Assembly (NCBI GenBank): GCA_900469625.1
Contig: UBXV01000010.1
Location: 104,469 to 168,468 of the forward strand
Direction of reading: 5' to 3'
From: Hyphomicrobiales bacterium
Lineage (GTDB): Bacteria > Pseudomonadota > Alphaproteobacteria > Rhizobiales > Rhizobiaceae
DNA: 64,000 nucleotides
The translations under genes were made by a program, and so were the position numbers. Below are positions 25,555 to 34,584 of this stretch, one piece after another (within the stretch, counting starts at the first letter, position 1; each line of letters begins with the position of its first letter). The notes beneath the pieces were generated by a model. It made no database searches, was not told where the DNA came from, and was given only the letters and a program-made list of their open reading frames with translations.

Positions 25555-26433
25555 ATGCTGGTGAGACCGCTCTCCGGCCGCCCGCCCAAGACCCCGCTGC
25601 CGAAAGGCGCGGTCGACACCCAGATGCACATGTATCTGCCCGGGTTTCCCGCCCTTGCCGGCGGACCGGCACTTCCCGCGGGCGCGCTGCCCGACGCGGA
25701 TCAATACAGACAATTCATGCGCTGGCTCGGCATCGACAGGGTCATCATCACCCAGGGCAATGCCCACCAGCGCGACAATGGCAATCTCGTGGCATGCCTG
25801 CGTGCCATGGGCGCGGAGGCTCGCGGCGTGGCTGCCTTCGGCGCGGAAACGTCGGAAAACGACCTCGATGTCCTGTCGGAAGCAGGCGTGATCGGGGCAA
25901 GGATCATGGACCTGCCCGGTGGCGCCGTCGGGCTCGACGAACTGGAAGCGGTCGATGACCGCGCGGCCGCGCGCAACTGGATGATGGCCATCCAGTTCGA
26001 TGGCTCCGACATCCTCGAACACGAACCGAGATTGAAGAAACTGAAATCCCGTTGGGTTTTCGATCACCACGGCAAGTTCTTCTCGGGCGCGACACCCGAA
26101 GGCCCCGAGGTCTCCGCGGTCAAGCGGCTGATCGACGGCGGAAATTGCTGGTTCAAGTTCGCCGGCGTCTACGAATCCTCGAAGAACGGCGGTCCCGGCT
26201 ATGAAGACGTGGCCGCGCTCTCGCGCGCGATTGCCGAGCATGCGCCCGAGCGCATTGTCTGGGGCAGCAACTGGCCGCACAACCTTGCAAAGACCAATGC
26301 CGACTATCCCGACGACGCCGAACTGACCGACACGGTCCTGGGCTGGCTGCCCGATGCGGCGGCCCGTCATCGCGTGCTCGTCGAAAATCCCGAACGGCTC
26401 TTTGGCTTGAAGCCGTTTACGCACGGAGCCTGA
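25555..26433 (+). CDS. gli: D-galactarolactone isomerase (amidohydrolase family)
   Basis: A 292-residue amidohydrolase-superfamily protein that interconverts galactaro-1,5- and 1,4-lactones, linking Udh to Gci. Similarity to the Agrobacterium enzyme is plain: [79 protein letters not shown] and [11 protein letters not shown] prefer ATG 25555, with AGGGA about 9 bp upstream, over ATG 25546, which sits directly on that ribosome site and overlaps gci by 8 bp. Third structural gene of the uronate operon. Confidence 0.93.
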   Translation: MLVRPLSGRPPKTPLPKGAVDTQMHMYLPGFPALAGGPALPAGALPDADQYRQFMRWLGIDRVIITQGNAHQRDNGNLVACLRAMGAEARGVAAFGAETSENDLDVLSEAGVIGARIMDLPGGAVGLDELEAVDDRAAARNWMMAIQFDGSDILEHEPRLKKLKSRWVFDHHGKFFSGATPEGPEVSAVKRLIDGGNCWFKFAGVYESSKNGGPGYEDVAALSRAIAEHAPERIVWGSNWPHNLAKTNADYPDDAELTDTVLGWLPDAAARHRVLVENPERLFGLKPFTHGA

Positions 26434-26492
26434 AGCCATCCGCATTCGTCCGGAGCGAGGAGGCTCCGGCGCTACAAGAGGAGGAGGACGGA

Positions 26493-27467
26493 ATGAACAT
26501 CGCAAAAACCCTATGCCTGGCCCTGGGCGTTGCCCTGGGTGCCGGCACCCTGCAGGCGCAGGAAATCACCCTGCGTTCGGCCGACATTCACCCGGATGGC
26601 TATCCGACCGTCGAGGCGGTGAAATACATGGGCGAACTGGTCGCCAAGCGCACCAACGGCCGCATCAAGATCGACGTCACCAACAATGCCGCCCTCGGCA
26701 GCGAGAAAGACACGATCGAACAGACCCGCTTCGGCGTCATCGACATGAACCGCGTCAACGCCGCGCCGTTCAACAACCTGGTGCCGCAGACCGTCGTGCT
26801 CGGGCTTCCGTTCCTGTTCCGCTCGACCGAGCACATGCACAAGACCGTCGACGGGCCGATCGGCGACGAGGTGCTGGCCGCCTTCGAACCGCATGGGCTG
26901 ATCGGGCTCGCCTTCTACGATTCCGGCGCGCGCTCGTTCTATTCGACCAAGAAGCCGATCGAGAAGCTGGCCGATCTCAAGGGCATGAAGGTGCGCGTCC
27001 AGCAGTCGGACCTCTGGATCGCCATGATGGAAGCCTTCGGCGCCAATGCCACGCCGATGCCCTTCGGCGAAGTCTATTCGTCGCTGGAAACCGGCGTCGT
27101 CGACGCAGCCGAAAACAACTGGCCGTCCTACGAATCCTCCAGGCACTTCGAGGTGGCCAAGAACTACACGCTTACCGAACATTCGCTCAATCCGGAGATC
27201 CTGGTGATTTCCAAGATCAGCTGGGACAAGCTTTCGCCGGATGACCAGAAAGTGCTGAAGGAAGCAGCCAAGGAATCGGTGGTGAAGATGCGCGAGCTTT
27301 GGACCGCCCGGGAAAAGGCGTCGGAAGAAAAGGTTCGCGCCGCCGGCGCCAACGTCATCAAGGTCGACAAGGCGGAGTTCTCCGCGGCGATGAAACCGGT
27401 CTACGACCGCTTCGTCACCGATCCGCAGATGAAGGACCTGCTCGAGCGGATCCGCGCCATCAACTGA
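26493..27467 (+). CDS. TRAP transporter substrate-binding protein (DctP family), probably for uronates
   Basis: A 324-residue periplasmic binding protein, starting behind GAGGAGGAGGACGGA; signal peptide ends near TLQA-QEI. DctP marks include [37 protein letters not shown], the specificity-determining Arg in GMKVRVQQS, and [17 protein letters not shown]. It is placed in the uronate operon, 59 bp after gli, and DctP proteins of this neighbourhood type bind glucuronate or galacturonate. It delivers ligand to the DctQ/DctM pair downstream. A hairpin follows its stop by 19 nt. Confidence 0.93.
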   Translation: MNIAKTLCLALGVALGAGTLQAQEITLRSADIHPDGYPTVEAVKYMGELVAKRTNGRIKIDVTNNAALGSEKDTIEQTRFGVIDMNRVNAAPFNNLVPQTVVLGLPFLFRSTEHMHKTVDGPIGDEVLAAFEPHGLIGLAFYDSGARSFYSTKKPIEKLADLKGMKVRVQQSDLWIAMMEAFGANATPMPFGEVYSSLETGVVDAAENNWPSYESSRHFEVAKNYTLTEHSLNPEILVISKISWDKLSPDDQKVLKEAAKESVVKMRELWTAREKASEEKVRAAGANVIKVDKAEFSAAMKPVYDRFVTDPQMKDLLERIRAIN

Positions 27468-27486
27468 TGCGCGCCGCTATAGCGAG

Positions 27487-27510
27487 GTGTCCGCTCTTTG
27501 GAGCGGGCAC
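27487..27510 (+). terminator. Intercistronic hairpin after the TRAP binding-protein gene
   Basis: GTGTCCGCTC (27487-27496) and GAGCGGGCAC (27501-27510) pair over 10 bp with one G-U around a TTTG loop. A short pyrimidine run (TTCCTTC) follows, too weak for a standard terminator; partial termination or RNA stabilisation is likely. Confidence 0.55.
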
Positions 27511-27543
27511 TTCCTTCGTCTGCAGCCTATGGAGGATAAGGCA

Positions 27544-28065
27544 ATGTGGCGTCTCTTGCAGGCCGTTAGGCCCGTGCTTTCCCGGCTCAGCCGGCTCTCA
27601 CTCTACATTTCCGGCCTCGGCCTTGTCGCGATGACGGCAATCGTGGGCTGGCAGGTCTTTGCCCGCTACGTGCTCAACGACACGCCGAGCTGGTCGGAAC
27701 CGCTGTCGCTGCATCTGATGTCCTGGTTCATCCTGCTTGGCGCCGCCGTCGGCGTGCGCGAGAGCGTGCACCTCGGCCTCGATTTCGTGCGTCATTCGGC
27801 GTCGCCGGCAGCGCAGCGCCTGATGGATATCGTCAGCCTGTCGCTCATCGTGCTTTTCGGCCTTGCCATGAGCTTCTATTCGGCCCTGCTTGCCGCCGGA
27901 ACATGGGCGGCGACCATCCCGGTGCTCGGCTGGCCGGGTGGCGTCGACTTCTTTCCGATGATCGCCGGCGGCCTGCTGATCGCATTGTTCGCGGCCGAGC
28001 GGCTCGCCGACGTCGTTCTGGGCGAGTCTCCCGTGGCCGACATCGTCATCCAGGAGGCAGCATAG
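27544..28065 (+). CDS. TRAP transporter small permease (DctQ family)
   Basis: A 173-residue membrane protein with four hydrophobic helices and the DctQ mark VGWQVFARYVLNDTPSW.EP. ATG 27544 is chosen because GGAGG lies 8 bp upstream; the longer frame from 27487 would begin inside the hairpin. It joins the large permease DctM to form the Na+-dependent TRAP carrier. Its stop codon overlaps the GTG start of the next gene by one base. Confidence 0.92.
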   Translation: MWRLLQAVRPVLSRLSRLSLYISGLGLVAMTAIVGWQVFARYVLNDTPSWSEPLSLHLMSWFILLGAAVGVRESVHLGLDFVRHSASPAAQRLMDIVSLSLIVLFGLAMSFYSALLAAGTWAATIPVLGWPGGVDFFPMIAGGLLIALFAAERLADVVLGESPVADIVIQEAA

Positions 28066-29345
28066 TGGCCTACAGTATTCTTTTCGGCACCTTCACCATC
28101 CTGATGATGATCGGCATGCCGATCGCGTTCTGCCTCGGCATCGCGTCGCTCGCCACAGTCATCTACATGGGCCTGCCGCCGATCGTCGTCTTCCAGCAGA
28201 TGAATTCCGGCATGAACGTCTTTGCGATGATGGCGATCCCGTTCTTCATCTTTGCCGGCGACCTGATGGTGCGCGGCGGCATCGCCGACCGCCTCATCCG
28301 CTTTGCCGCCGGGATCGTCGGCCATCTGCGCGGTGGGCTCGGACAGGTCAACATCGTCGCCTCGACGCTCTTCGGCGGCATCTCCGGATCGGCCGTTGCC
28401 GACGCCTCGGCCGTTGGCGGGCTTATGATCCCGCAGATGGCGGCCCGCGGCTATGACCGCAGCTACGCCGTCAACGTCACGGTCAATGCGGCGATCATCG
28501 CGCTGATGATCCCGCCCTCGCACAACATGATCCTCTATTCGATCGCCGCCGGCGGCAATGTCTCGGTCGCCGATCTCTTCACCGCCGGCATCCTGCCCGG
28601 CCTGCTGCTTGCCGCGGCCCTCATGGTCACGGCCTACGTGGTGGCACGGAAAAAGGGCTATCCGTCGGAACCGTTCCCGGGCCTTCGCCGCCTCGGGTAC
28701 TATCTGCTCGCCTCGCTTCCCGGCCTGCTCCTGATCGGCATCATCTTCGGCGGCGTACGCTCGGGCGTCTTCACCGCCACAGAAAGCTCATGCATTGCCG
28801 TGTTCTACGCGCTGATCGTCGCGCTGCTGGTCTACCGCGAACTCGACTGGAGCGGCTTCGTCGAGGCGGTACTTCAGGCGGTGCGCACCACCGCGATGGT
28901 GCTGCTGGTGATCGGCACCGCCGCTTCCTTCGGCTGGCTGATGGCGTTCCTGCAGGTGCAGCAGAGCATGGTCGCCGCCATAAGCGCGATCTCCGACAAC
29001 CCCATCATCGTGCTTTTGCTGATCAACATCATCCTGCTCTTGCTCGGCACCTTCATGGACATGGCGCCGCTGGTGATCATCAGCACGCCCGTGCTTTTGC
29101 CGGTGGTCAAGGCGTTCGGCATCGACCCGGTGCATTTCGGCGTGGTGATGATCCTGAACGCCGGCATCGGCCTCAACACCCCGCCGGTCGGCACCGTGCT
29201 CTTCGTCGGCTGCGCCGTCGGCGGCATCTCGATCCGCGAGGCGATGCGCACGATCTGGCCGTTCTTCGGCGCCAGCATCGCCGTTCTGATGCTCGTCACC
29301 TATATCCCCGGCCTCTCCCTCTGGCTGCCGAGCCTGTTTCGGTAG
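28065..29345 (+). CDS. TRAP transporter large permease (DctM family)
   Basis: A 426-residue inner-membrane carrier subunit with about 12 hydrophobic segments. DctM marks: MIGMPIAFCLG, MNVFAMMAIPFFIFAGDLM, LRGGLGQVNIVASTLFGGISG, SAVADASAVG, MIPPSHNMI and NAGIGLNTPPVGTVLFVGC. The start is GTG 28065, overlapping the dctQ stop (TAGTG), with AGGAGG about 8 bp upstream. It ends the uronate transport and catabolism cluster. Confidence 0.93.
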   Translation: MAYSILFGTFTILMMIGMPIAFCLGIASLATVIYMGLPPIVVFQQMNSGMNVFAMMAIPFFIFAGDLMVRGGIADRLIRFAAGIVGHLRGGLGQVNIVASTLFGGISGSAVADASAVGGLMIPQMAARGYDRSYAVNVTVNAAIIALMIPPSHNMILYSIAAGGNVSVADLFTAGILPGLLLAAALMVTAYVVARKKGYPSEPFPGLRRLGYYLLASLPGLLLIGIIFGGVRSGVFTATESSCIAVFYALIVALLVYRELDWSGFVEAVLQAVRTTAMVLLVIGTAASFGWLMAFLQVQQSMVAAISAISDNPIIVLLLINIILLLLGTFMDMAPLVIISTPVLLPVVKAFGIDPVHFGVVMILNAGIGLNTPPVGTVLFVGCAVGGISIREAMRTIWPFFGASIAVLMLVTYIPGLSLWLPSLFR

Positions 29346-29467
29346 GCTCACACGCCCCGCGCAAACGAAATCGTCGATCGGCCCGAGCCCACAAGCTCGG
29401 GCCGGTCCACAATTCGACCGCATTGCCTCGGCATCGCAGCGATGACACCAGCAGCGAGGCTATCCAC

Positions 29468-30403
29468 TTGGTTCAGCGATCGGACGAGAGACGTTTTACT
29501 TCGCTCGAAGCACGTATCGATGCGGCCGCACACCGGCTGCTCGACCGGCTTCCTCGCCATGGCGTCCTTGGCGGCCTCACGGAGTTCCTGGTCTTCGGCA
29601 TCAAGCAGGCCTTCGCCTGCCTTTTCGGCGGGGTACTCCTGGCGCTGATGATCGCCACCAAGCTGGCCTGGCCCGATGACATCGGCCTTGCCCGCTACGA
29701 CTTTCTCTTCCTTGCCGCCCTCGGCATCCAGCTGCTCATGCTAGCTTTCAAGCTCGAGACGATCGCCGAGGCCAAGGTCATCCTGATCTTCCATATCGTC
29801 GGCACGCTGATGGAGATCTTCAAGACCTCTGTCGGCTCGTGGATCTATCCCGAAGAGAGCTTCTTTCGCATCGGCGGCGTGCCGCTGTTTTCAGGCTTCA
29901 TGTATGCCGCCGTCGGCTCGTATCTCGCGCGCGTCAGCCGTATTCTCGATCTGCATTACACGCATTACCCGTCCCGGTGGATGACAGTGCTCCTGGCTCT
30001 CGCCATCTACGTCAATTTCTTCACGCACCATTTCATCATCGATCTGCGCTACCTCCTGTTCGGTGTCATAGCGATCCTGTTCTTTCGCACCACCGTGCAC
30101 TACCGCGTTTTCCGCTTCCGCCACCGCATGCCGCTGCTCCTGGGCTTTCTGCTCATCGCGCTCTTCATCTGGTTTGCCGAAAACATCGGCACCTGGTCGC
30201 GCGCCTGGATCTATCCGTCGCAACATGGCGGCTGGACGCTGGTGTCGCTGCACAAGCTCGGCGCCTGGTACCTGCTGATGATCCTCTCCTTCGTGCTGGT
30301 CACGCTTGTCCACCGACCGCGCCCGCTCGCTGCCACGAACCAGCTTCACCCGCTCAGCACGTCGATCGCCGATCTCGGCGAGACAGCGCAGATCAGTCGC
30401 TGA
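29468..30403 (+). CDS. DUF817 family membrane protein
   Basis: A 311-residue protein with about eight hydrophobic helices and the DUF817 pattern (LTEFLVFGIKQAFACLFGG, LEIFKTSVGSWIYPE-like MEIFKTSVGSWIYPEE, GGVPLFSGFMYAAVGSY, FFTHHFIIDLRY, WFAENIGTWSRAW, VSLHKLGAWYLLM). Function is unknown; conserved His and Trp residues in membrane segments suggest a cofactor or enzyme role. No ATG exists at the right place, so I chose TTG 29468, which has GAGG 8 bp upstream. It stands 122 bp after the TRAP operon and convergent with a LysR gene, so it may be read through or separately promoted. Confidence 0.78.
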   Translation: MVQRSDERRFTSLEARIDAAAHRLLDRLPRHGVLGGLTEFLVFGIKQAFACLFGGVLLALMIATKLAWPDDIGLARYDFLFLAALGIQLLMLAFKLETIAEAKVILIFHIVGTLMEIFKTSVGSWIYPEESFFRIGGVPLFSGFMYAAVGSYLARVSRILDLHYTHYPSRWMTVLLALAIYVNFFTHHFIIDLRYLLFGVIAILFFRTTVHYRVFRFRHRMPLLLGFLLIALFIWFAENIGTWSRAWIYPSQHGGWTLVSLHKLGAWYLLMILSFVLVTLVHRPRPLAATNQLHPLSTSIADLGETAQISR

Positions 30404-30445
30404 TATCGCAGCAATGGGCGGCAGCGCCGGGCGGCGGCGCCACCC

Positions 30446-31339
30446 TCACTTCAGCACCGCTCTCAGCCGGGGAGCGGCGAAGTCGACGAAGGCCCTGAGC
30501 TTCATCGGCACGTGTCCCTGAGGCAGGTAGACGAGCTGAACCGGCAGCGCCGGATGCTCGAACGTTTCGAGCAACGGCACCAGCTGGCCGCCGGCAACCG
30601 CGCGCGCGGCCTGATAGGAAAGAACGCGCGTCAGGCCGAGCCCGGCAACGGCCGCATCGACGGCGGCCTCCGCCGTGTTGACGGCGAGCCGCGACCGGAT
30701 CGGCGCGGCGATCTCGCCCGTCCCGTCGACGAAGCTCCAGGTCCGGTTCGACATCAATCCTTCGAAGGTGATGCAATCATGCTCGGCGAGCGCGCGCGGA
30801 TCGACCGGGGCGCCACGACCGGCGATGTAACCGGGGCTTGCGTAAACGACCCGCCTGATCGTGCCGAGCCGGGTGGCGATCAAATTGCTGTCGGGCAGGT
30901 TGCCGATCCTCAACGCGACGTCGATGTGATCCTCGGTGAGATTGACGAGCCGGTCGCCGAGCGACAGGCGCATGTTGACCTCGGGGTTGGCCTTCAGAAA
31001 ATCGACGACGACGGGAAGGACGTGCAGCCGTCCGAAGACGATCGGCGCCGTCATCATCAGGTCACCCCTGACGGCGGTGTATTCGCCGGCCGCCACCCGT
31101 TCCGCCTCCTCGACGCGCGCGAGAATTTCGCGCGCCGCTTCCACATAGGATCGCCCGGCTTCCGTGAGCTGGATACGGCGGTTCGTGCGGGTGAACAGCT
31201 GCGCGCCAAGATGGCTTTCGAGCTCCGAAACCTTGCGGCTGACGGTCGCGAGCGGCATGCGCAGATGGCGCGACGCTGCGGACAAGCTGCCGCCTTCGAC
31301 AACGCCGAGAAGCACGGTCATTGCATCCAGTCGATCCAT
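30446..31339 (-). CDS. LysR-family transcriptional regulator
   Basis: A 297-residue regulator with an N-terminal winged HTH (MDRLDAMTVLLGVVEGGSLS, AASRHLRMPLATVSRKVSEL) and a substrate-binding-like effector domain (LVNLTEDHIDVALRIGNLPDS, GLTRVLSYQAA). The ATG 31339 follows GGAAAGAAG. It is divergent from the GST gene at 31550 across 210 bp, the usual position for control of the GST and reductase genes. It belongs to the large YafC/CrgA-like group; the effector is unknown. Confidence 0.92.
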   Translation of the reverse strand: MDRLDAMTVLLGVVEGGSLSAASRHLRMPLATVSRKVSELESHLGAQLFTRTNRRIQLTEAGRSYVEAAREILARVEEAERVAAGEYTAVRGDLMMTAPIVFGRLHVLPVVVDFLKANPEVNMRLSLGDRLVNLTEDHIDVALRIGNLPDSNLIATRLGTIRRVVYASPGYIAGRGAPVDPRALAEHDCITFEGLMSNRTWSFVDGTGEIAAPIRSRLAVNTAEAAVDAAVAGLGLTRVLSYQAARAVAGGQLVPLLETFEHPALPVQLVYLPQGHVPMKLRAFVDFAAPRLRAVLK

Positions 31340-31549
31340 CTTCTTTCCAATTTTCGGGAGTCAACCTATCGAGATGGCACTCTACAGCCGAAATTCGGAA
31401 AGTCATAGATTGCGGCAAGGCAGCTCGCTCCGGCCTGCCCGCAACCGCCAGGCGCCCCCTGATGAACCGTTGATCGCCGTCGACAGGACGCGCCCGACGC
31501 TTCTGCAGGCGGCTCGGTCCGCTGGCTTCGACACGAAGGAAATTTCGAC

Positions 31550-32161
31550 ATGAAACTCTACCGCCACCCCCTCTCCGGCCATTCGCACCGCGCACAGCTG
31601 TTCCTCGCTCTGCTTGGCGTGCCGCATGAGCTTGTCGACGTCGATCTGATGGCGCGGGCGCACAAGGCGCCGGATTTCCTCAGGCTGAACGCCTTTGGCC
31701 AGGTACCGGTGCTCGACGACGACGGTACTGTTGTCACCGATTCCAACGCGATCCTCGTCTATCTCGCCAAGAAGCTCGGCCGCACCGACTGGCTGCCGGA
31801 AGACGCCGTCGGCGCGGCGAAGGTGCAGAAATGGCTGTCGGTCGCCGCCGGCGAAATCGCCTACGGGCCGGCCGCCGCACGGCTCGTTACGGTCTTCGGA
31901 GCGAGCCTGCGGCCGGACGAAGTGATCGAAAGAGCGCATCGCATTCTGGAACGGATCGAAGCCGAGCTTGCCGACCGCTCCTTCCTGCTGGGAGGCCAGC
32001 CGACCATCGCTGATGTCGCGCTCTACAGCTATGTCTCCAGCGCGCCAGAAGGCAACGTCGATCTTGCCGGCTACGCCCATGTCCGCAGCTGGCTCAACCG
32101 CATCGAAGCACTGCCCGGTTTTGTCGGGTTCCAGAAGACGGCTGCAGGCCTCGCCGCCTGA
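31550..32161 (+). CDS. Glutathione S-transferase family protein
   Basis: A 203-residue cytoplasmic protein: thioredoxin-fold N-terminal domain ([20 protein letters not shown], then [11 protein letters not shown] and the glutathione gamma-glutamyl site [14 protein letters not shown]) and a helical C-terminal domain ([15 protein letters not shown]). The start follows AAGGAAATTTCGAC. It is divergent from a LysR regulator and 60 bp upstream of a flavin/iron-sulfur reductase, suggesting a detoxification or redox pair. The substrate is unknown. Confidence 0.92.
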   Translation: MKLYRHPLSGHSHRAQLFLALLGVPHELVDVDLMARAHKAPDFLRLNAFGQVPVLDDDGTVVTDSNAILVYLAKKLGRTDWLPEDAVGAAKVQKWLSVAAGEIAYGPAAARLVTVFGASLRPDEVIERAHRILERIEAELADRSFLLGGQPTIADVALYSYVSSAPEGNVDLAGYAHVRSWLNRIEALPGFVGFQKTAAGLAA

Positions 32162-32221
32162 CCATGCTGCCGGGGCGGACCATCCCGCCCCGGCCTTTCT
32201 CAACCAGCAAGGAGCATGACG

Positions 32222-34276
32222 ATGCCGGACATTATAGAGCCGACCGCAGCTGCGTCGCCCTGGCACGAGGGCGAACTCGCCATTCAGCGCAGCCTTGGGG
32301 TGGTCGAGCGCATGGACGGGCCCGGCCGCAACTTCGTTCGCACCTTCATGCCCGAACAGCACCGGCAGTTCTTTCCGCTGCTGCCGTTCATCGTGCTCGG
32401 CGCCGTCGATCCCACAGGCGACGTCTGGGCGAGCCTCAGGGCGGGCAAGCCGGGCTTCATGCAAGCTCCGGATCCGCACGTCCTTGCGCTTCAACTGCCA
32501 CGCGACCGGACCGACCCGGCCGATGCCGGCATGGAAGATGGCGACGCCGTAGCATTGCTCGGCATCCAGCTGGAGACACGGCGCAGGAACCGGTTGAACG
32601 GCACCGTCAGGCGCGCGGATGACAATCACTTTGCCGTGGCGGTCGGCCAAAGCTTCGGCAACTGTCCGCAATATATCCAGCTGCGGGATTTTTCGTTCGC
32701 GCGGCACCCGAACACACCATCAGAGGCGCGGCCGGTCTATCTCGACAGCCTCGATGCCCGCGCCAGGGAAATCATCGCCAACGCCGACACGTTCTTCGTC
32801 GCCTCCTATGTCGACCGCGACGATGCCGGGCGTCAGGTGGATGTCTCGCACCGTGGCGGCAAGCGCGGCTTCGTGCTCGTCGGCGAGGACGGTGTTCTCA
32901 CGATCCCCGATTTCGCTGGCAACCTGTTCTTCAACACGCTGGGCAACTTCATGCTCAACCCCAGGGCCGGGCTGCTCTTCGTCGATTTTTCCACCGGCGA
33001 CATGCTGCAGATGACCGGCGAGGCGGAGGTGCTTCTGACATCACCGGACATCGATGCTTTCCAGGGGGCGGAACGCCTCTGGCGTTTTCGACCCCGGAAG
33101 GTGGTTCATCGGCCCGATGGCTCGCCGCTTCGCTGGTCGTTCGACGCGGCGGGCTGGTCGCCCAACTCCCTGATGACGGGGGACTGGAAAGAGGCCGAAG
33201 ATCGTCTGCGCGCCACAGCGCGGGCCGGCCAATGGCGGCCATTTCGCATCGCGCGGACAGAGATGGAGAGCGCGACCATCCGCTCGTTTTATCTCGAACC
33301 GGCCGATGGCGCCGGTCTTGCGCCGTTTCAAGCTGGCCAGCATCTTCCGATCCGGACCGTGATTGCCGGCAAACCCGTGGTTCGAAGCTACACGATTTCG
33401 GCCGCCCCCTCGGACGGAACCTACCGCCTCAGCGTGAAGCGCCAGGGCGCGGTCTCGTCCTTCCTGCACGGGCTCGTCGCCGGCGACATGCTCGAGGTGC
33501 GGGCACCGGCCGGCGGCTTCGTCATCGACGCTGAGGAACGGCGCCCGGCCGTGCTTCTGGCTGCCGGCGTGGGCATCACGCCCATGATCGCGATGCTGCG
33601 GCACATTCTCTACGATGGCGTGCGCAAGCGGCGCATCCGCCCGACCTGGCTGTTCCAATCGACGCGCAATCTTGAAGAGCGCGCCTTCGATCGGGAAATC
33701 GCGTCTCTGGTCGCGGCCGGCGAGGGCACGATCCGGCTAACCCGCGTGCTCGGCCGGACGGAAGGCGCACGCAAGGGCGTGGACTACGATGCCGACGGGC
33801 ATATCGACCTACCCCTTCTGCAGTCGACCCTGCCCTTCGGCGACTATGATTTCTATCTCTGCGGCCCGCGGCCCTTCATGCAATCGCTTTACGACGGGCT
33901 GCGGGCATTGAACGTCCCCGACGCCAGGATCCATGCCGAAACCTTCGGTCTGTCTTCGTTGATCCGTGGCCAGGATGCAGACTTGACCGCGAAGCCGCCT
34001 GCCGACGTGCCGGTGCGTGTGGTCTTTGCCAGTTCCGGCAAGGAAGCGCGTTGGCACCCGGGCGAAGGTACGTTGCTCGACCTCGCCGAAGCGCGCGGCC
34101 TTTCGCCGGAATATGGCTGCCGCAACGGCAGTTGCGGCAGTTGCAGCGTGCCGGTACTGGAAGGCGACGTCGCCTACCCCAGGCAGCCGTCGCTTGACCC
34201 AAAGCAGGGCGAAGCGCTGCTCTGCTGCGCAGTTCCGGCGGACAATGATGGGCAGGCGCTGCACCTGGCGATCTGA
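32222..34276 (+). CDS. Three-module oxidoreductase: PNPOx-like, FNR-like and [2Fe-2S] ferredoxin
   Basis: A 684-residue fusion. Residues ~20-200 form a pyridoxamine-phosphate-oxidase-like FMN split barrel (GPGRNFVRTFMPEQH, FFVASYVD, SHRGGKRGFV, LFFNTLGNFMLNPRAGLLFVDF). Residues ~335-560 form a ferredoxin-reductase module with the flavin motif RSYTISAAPSDG and nucleotide motif GVGITPMIAML. Residues ~590-684 are a plant-type ferredoxin with CRNGSCGSCSV and a distal LLCCAVP cysteine. ATG 32222 has GGAG 7 bp upstream; ATG 32216 is too close to it. Electrons likely run from NAD(P)H to flavin to the cluster, with the PNPOx module as acceptor or substrate site. Function unproved; next to GST and LysR genes. 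Confidence 0.85.
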   Translation: MPDIIEPTAAASPWHEGELAIQRSLGVVERMDGPGRNFVRTFMPEQHRQFFPLLPFIVLGAVDPTGDVWASLRAGKPGFMQAPDPHVLALQLPRDRTDPADAGMEDGDAVALLGIQLETRRRNRLNGTVRRADDNHFAVAVGQSFGNCPQYIQLRDFSFARHPNTPSEARPVYLDSLDARAREIIANADTFFVASYVDRDDAGRQVDVSHRGGKRGFVLVGEDGVLTIPDFAGNLFFNTLGNFMLNPRAGLLFVDFSTGDMLQMTGEAEVLLTSPDIDAFQGAERLWRFRPRKVVHRPDGSPLRWSFDAAGWSPNSLMTGDWKEAEDRLRATARAGQWRPFRIARTEMESATIRSFYLEPADGAGLAPFQAGQHLPIRTVIAGKPVVRSYTISAAPSDGTYRLSVKRQGAVSSFLHGLVAGDMLEVRAPAGGFVIDAEERRPAVLLAAGVGITPMIAMLRHILYDGVRKRRIRPTWLFQSTRNLEERAFDREIASLVAAGEGTIRLTRVLGRTEGARKGVDYDADGHIDLPLLQSTLPFGDYDFYLCGPRPFMQSLYDGLRALNVPDARIHAETFGLSSLIRGQDADLTAKPPADVPVRVVFASSGKEARWHPGEGTLLDLAEARGLSPEYGCRNGSCGSCSVPVLEGDVAYPRQPSLDPKQGEALLCCAVPADNDGQALHLAI

Positions 34277-34510
34277 CCCGTCGCGGCGATCATTTGCAGG
34301 AACGGGCAAGAATGCCGGAGTGCTGTTCTAAAGCTCGATGGGCGGGAAGGCGTATGGTGCTTTCAAGGCCGGGCCCGTCTGTCGGCATTTTGCTGCCCGG
34401 CGACGCCACGATGACGTGCGCGGGCCTGCCGCTGAAGGCAGCGCGTTCCGATCGGCTCGCGGCATGAAATCCGACGACCAATGGAACCGTGCCGGTCTAT
34501 GAACGGTTGC

Positions 34511-34538
34511 TTGTCCTCGTGCCGGAATTGGCTATTGA
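34511..34538 (+). promoter_or_regulatory. Possible promoter of the nucleotide cyclase gene
   Basis: TTGTCC (34511-34516), 16-bp spacer, TATTGA (34533-34538): a modest sigma-70-like match 47 bp before the chosen start. The remainder of the 308-bp gap 34277-34584 shows no gene or repeat I can support. Confidence 0.28.
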
Positions 34539-34584
34539 TAAATGCTCGCGCCGGACCGACGGCCGCTGCAGAACGGGATCCGCG

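Noticed and set aside
28790-30403. A 537-residue reading frame on the plus strand
   Set aside because: Its first 220 codons are a shadow of the DctM gene; only the part from about 29468 (DUF817) is a real protein.
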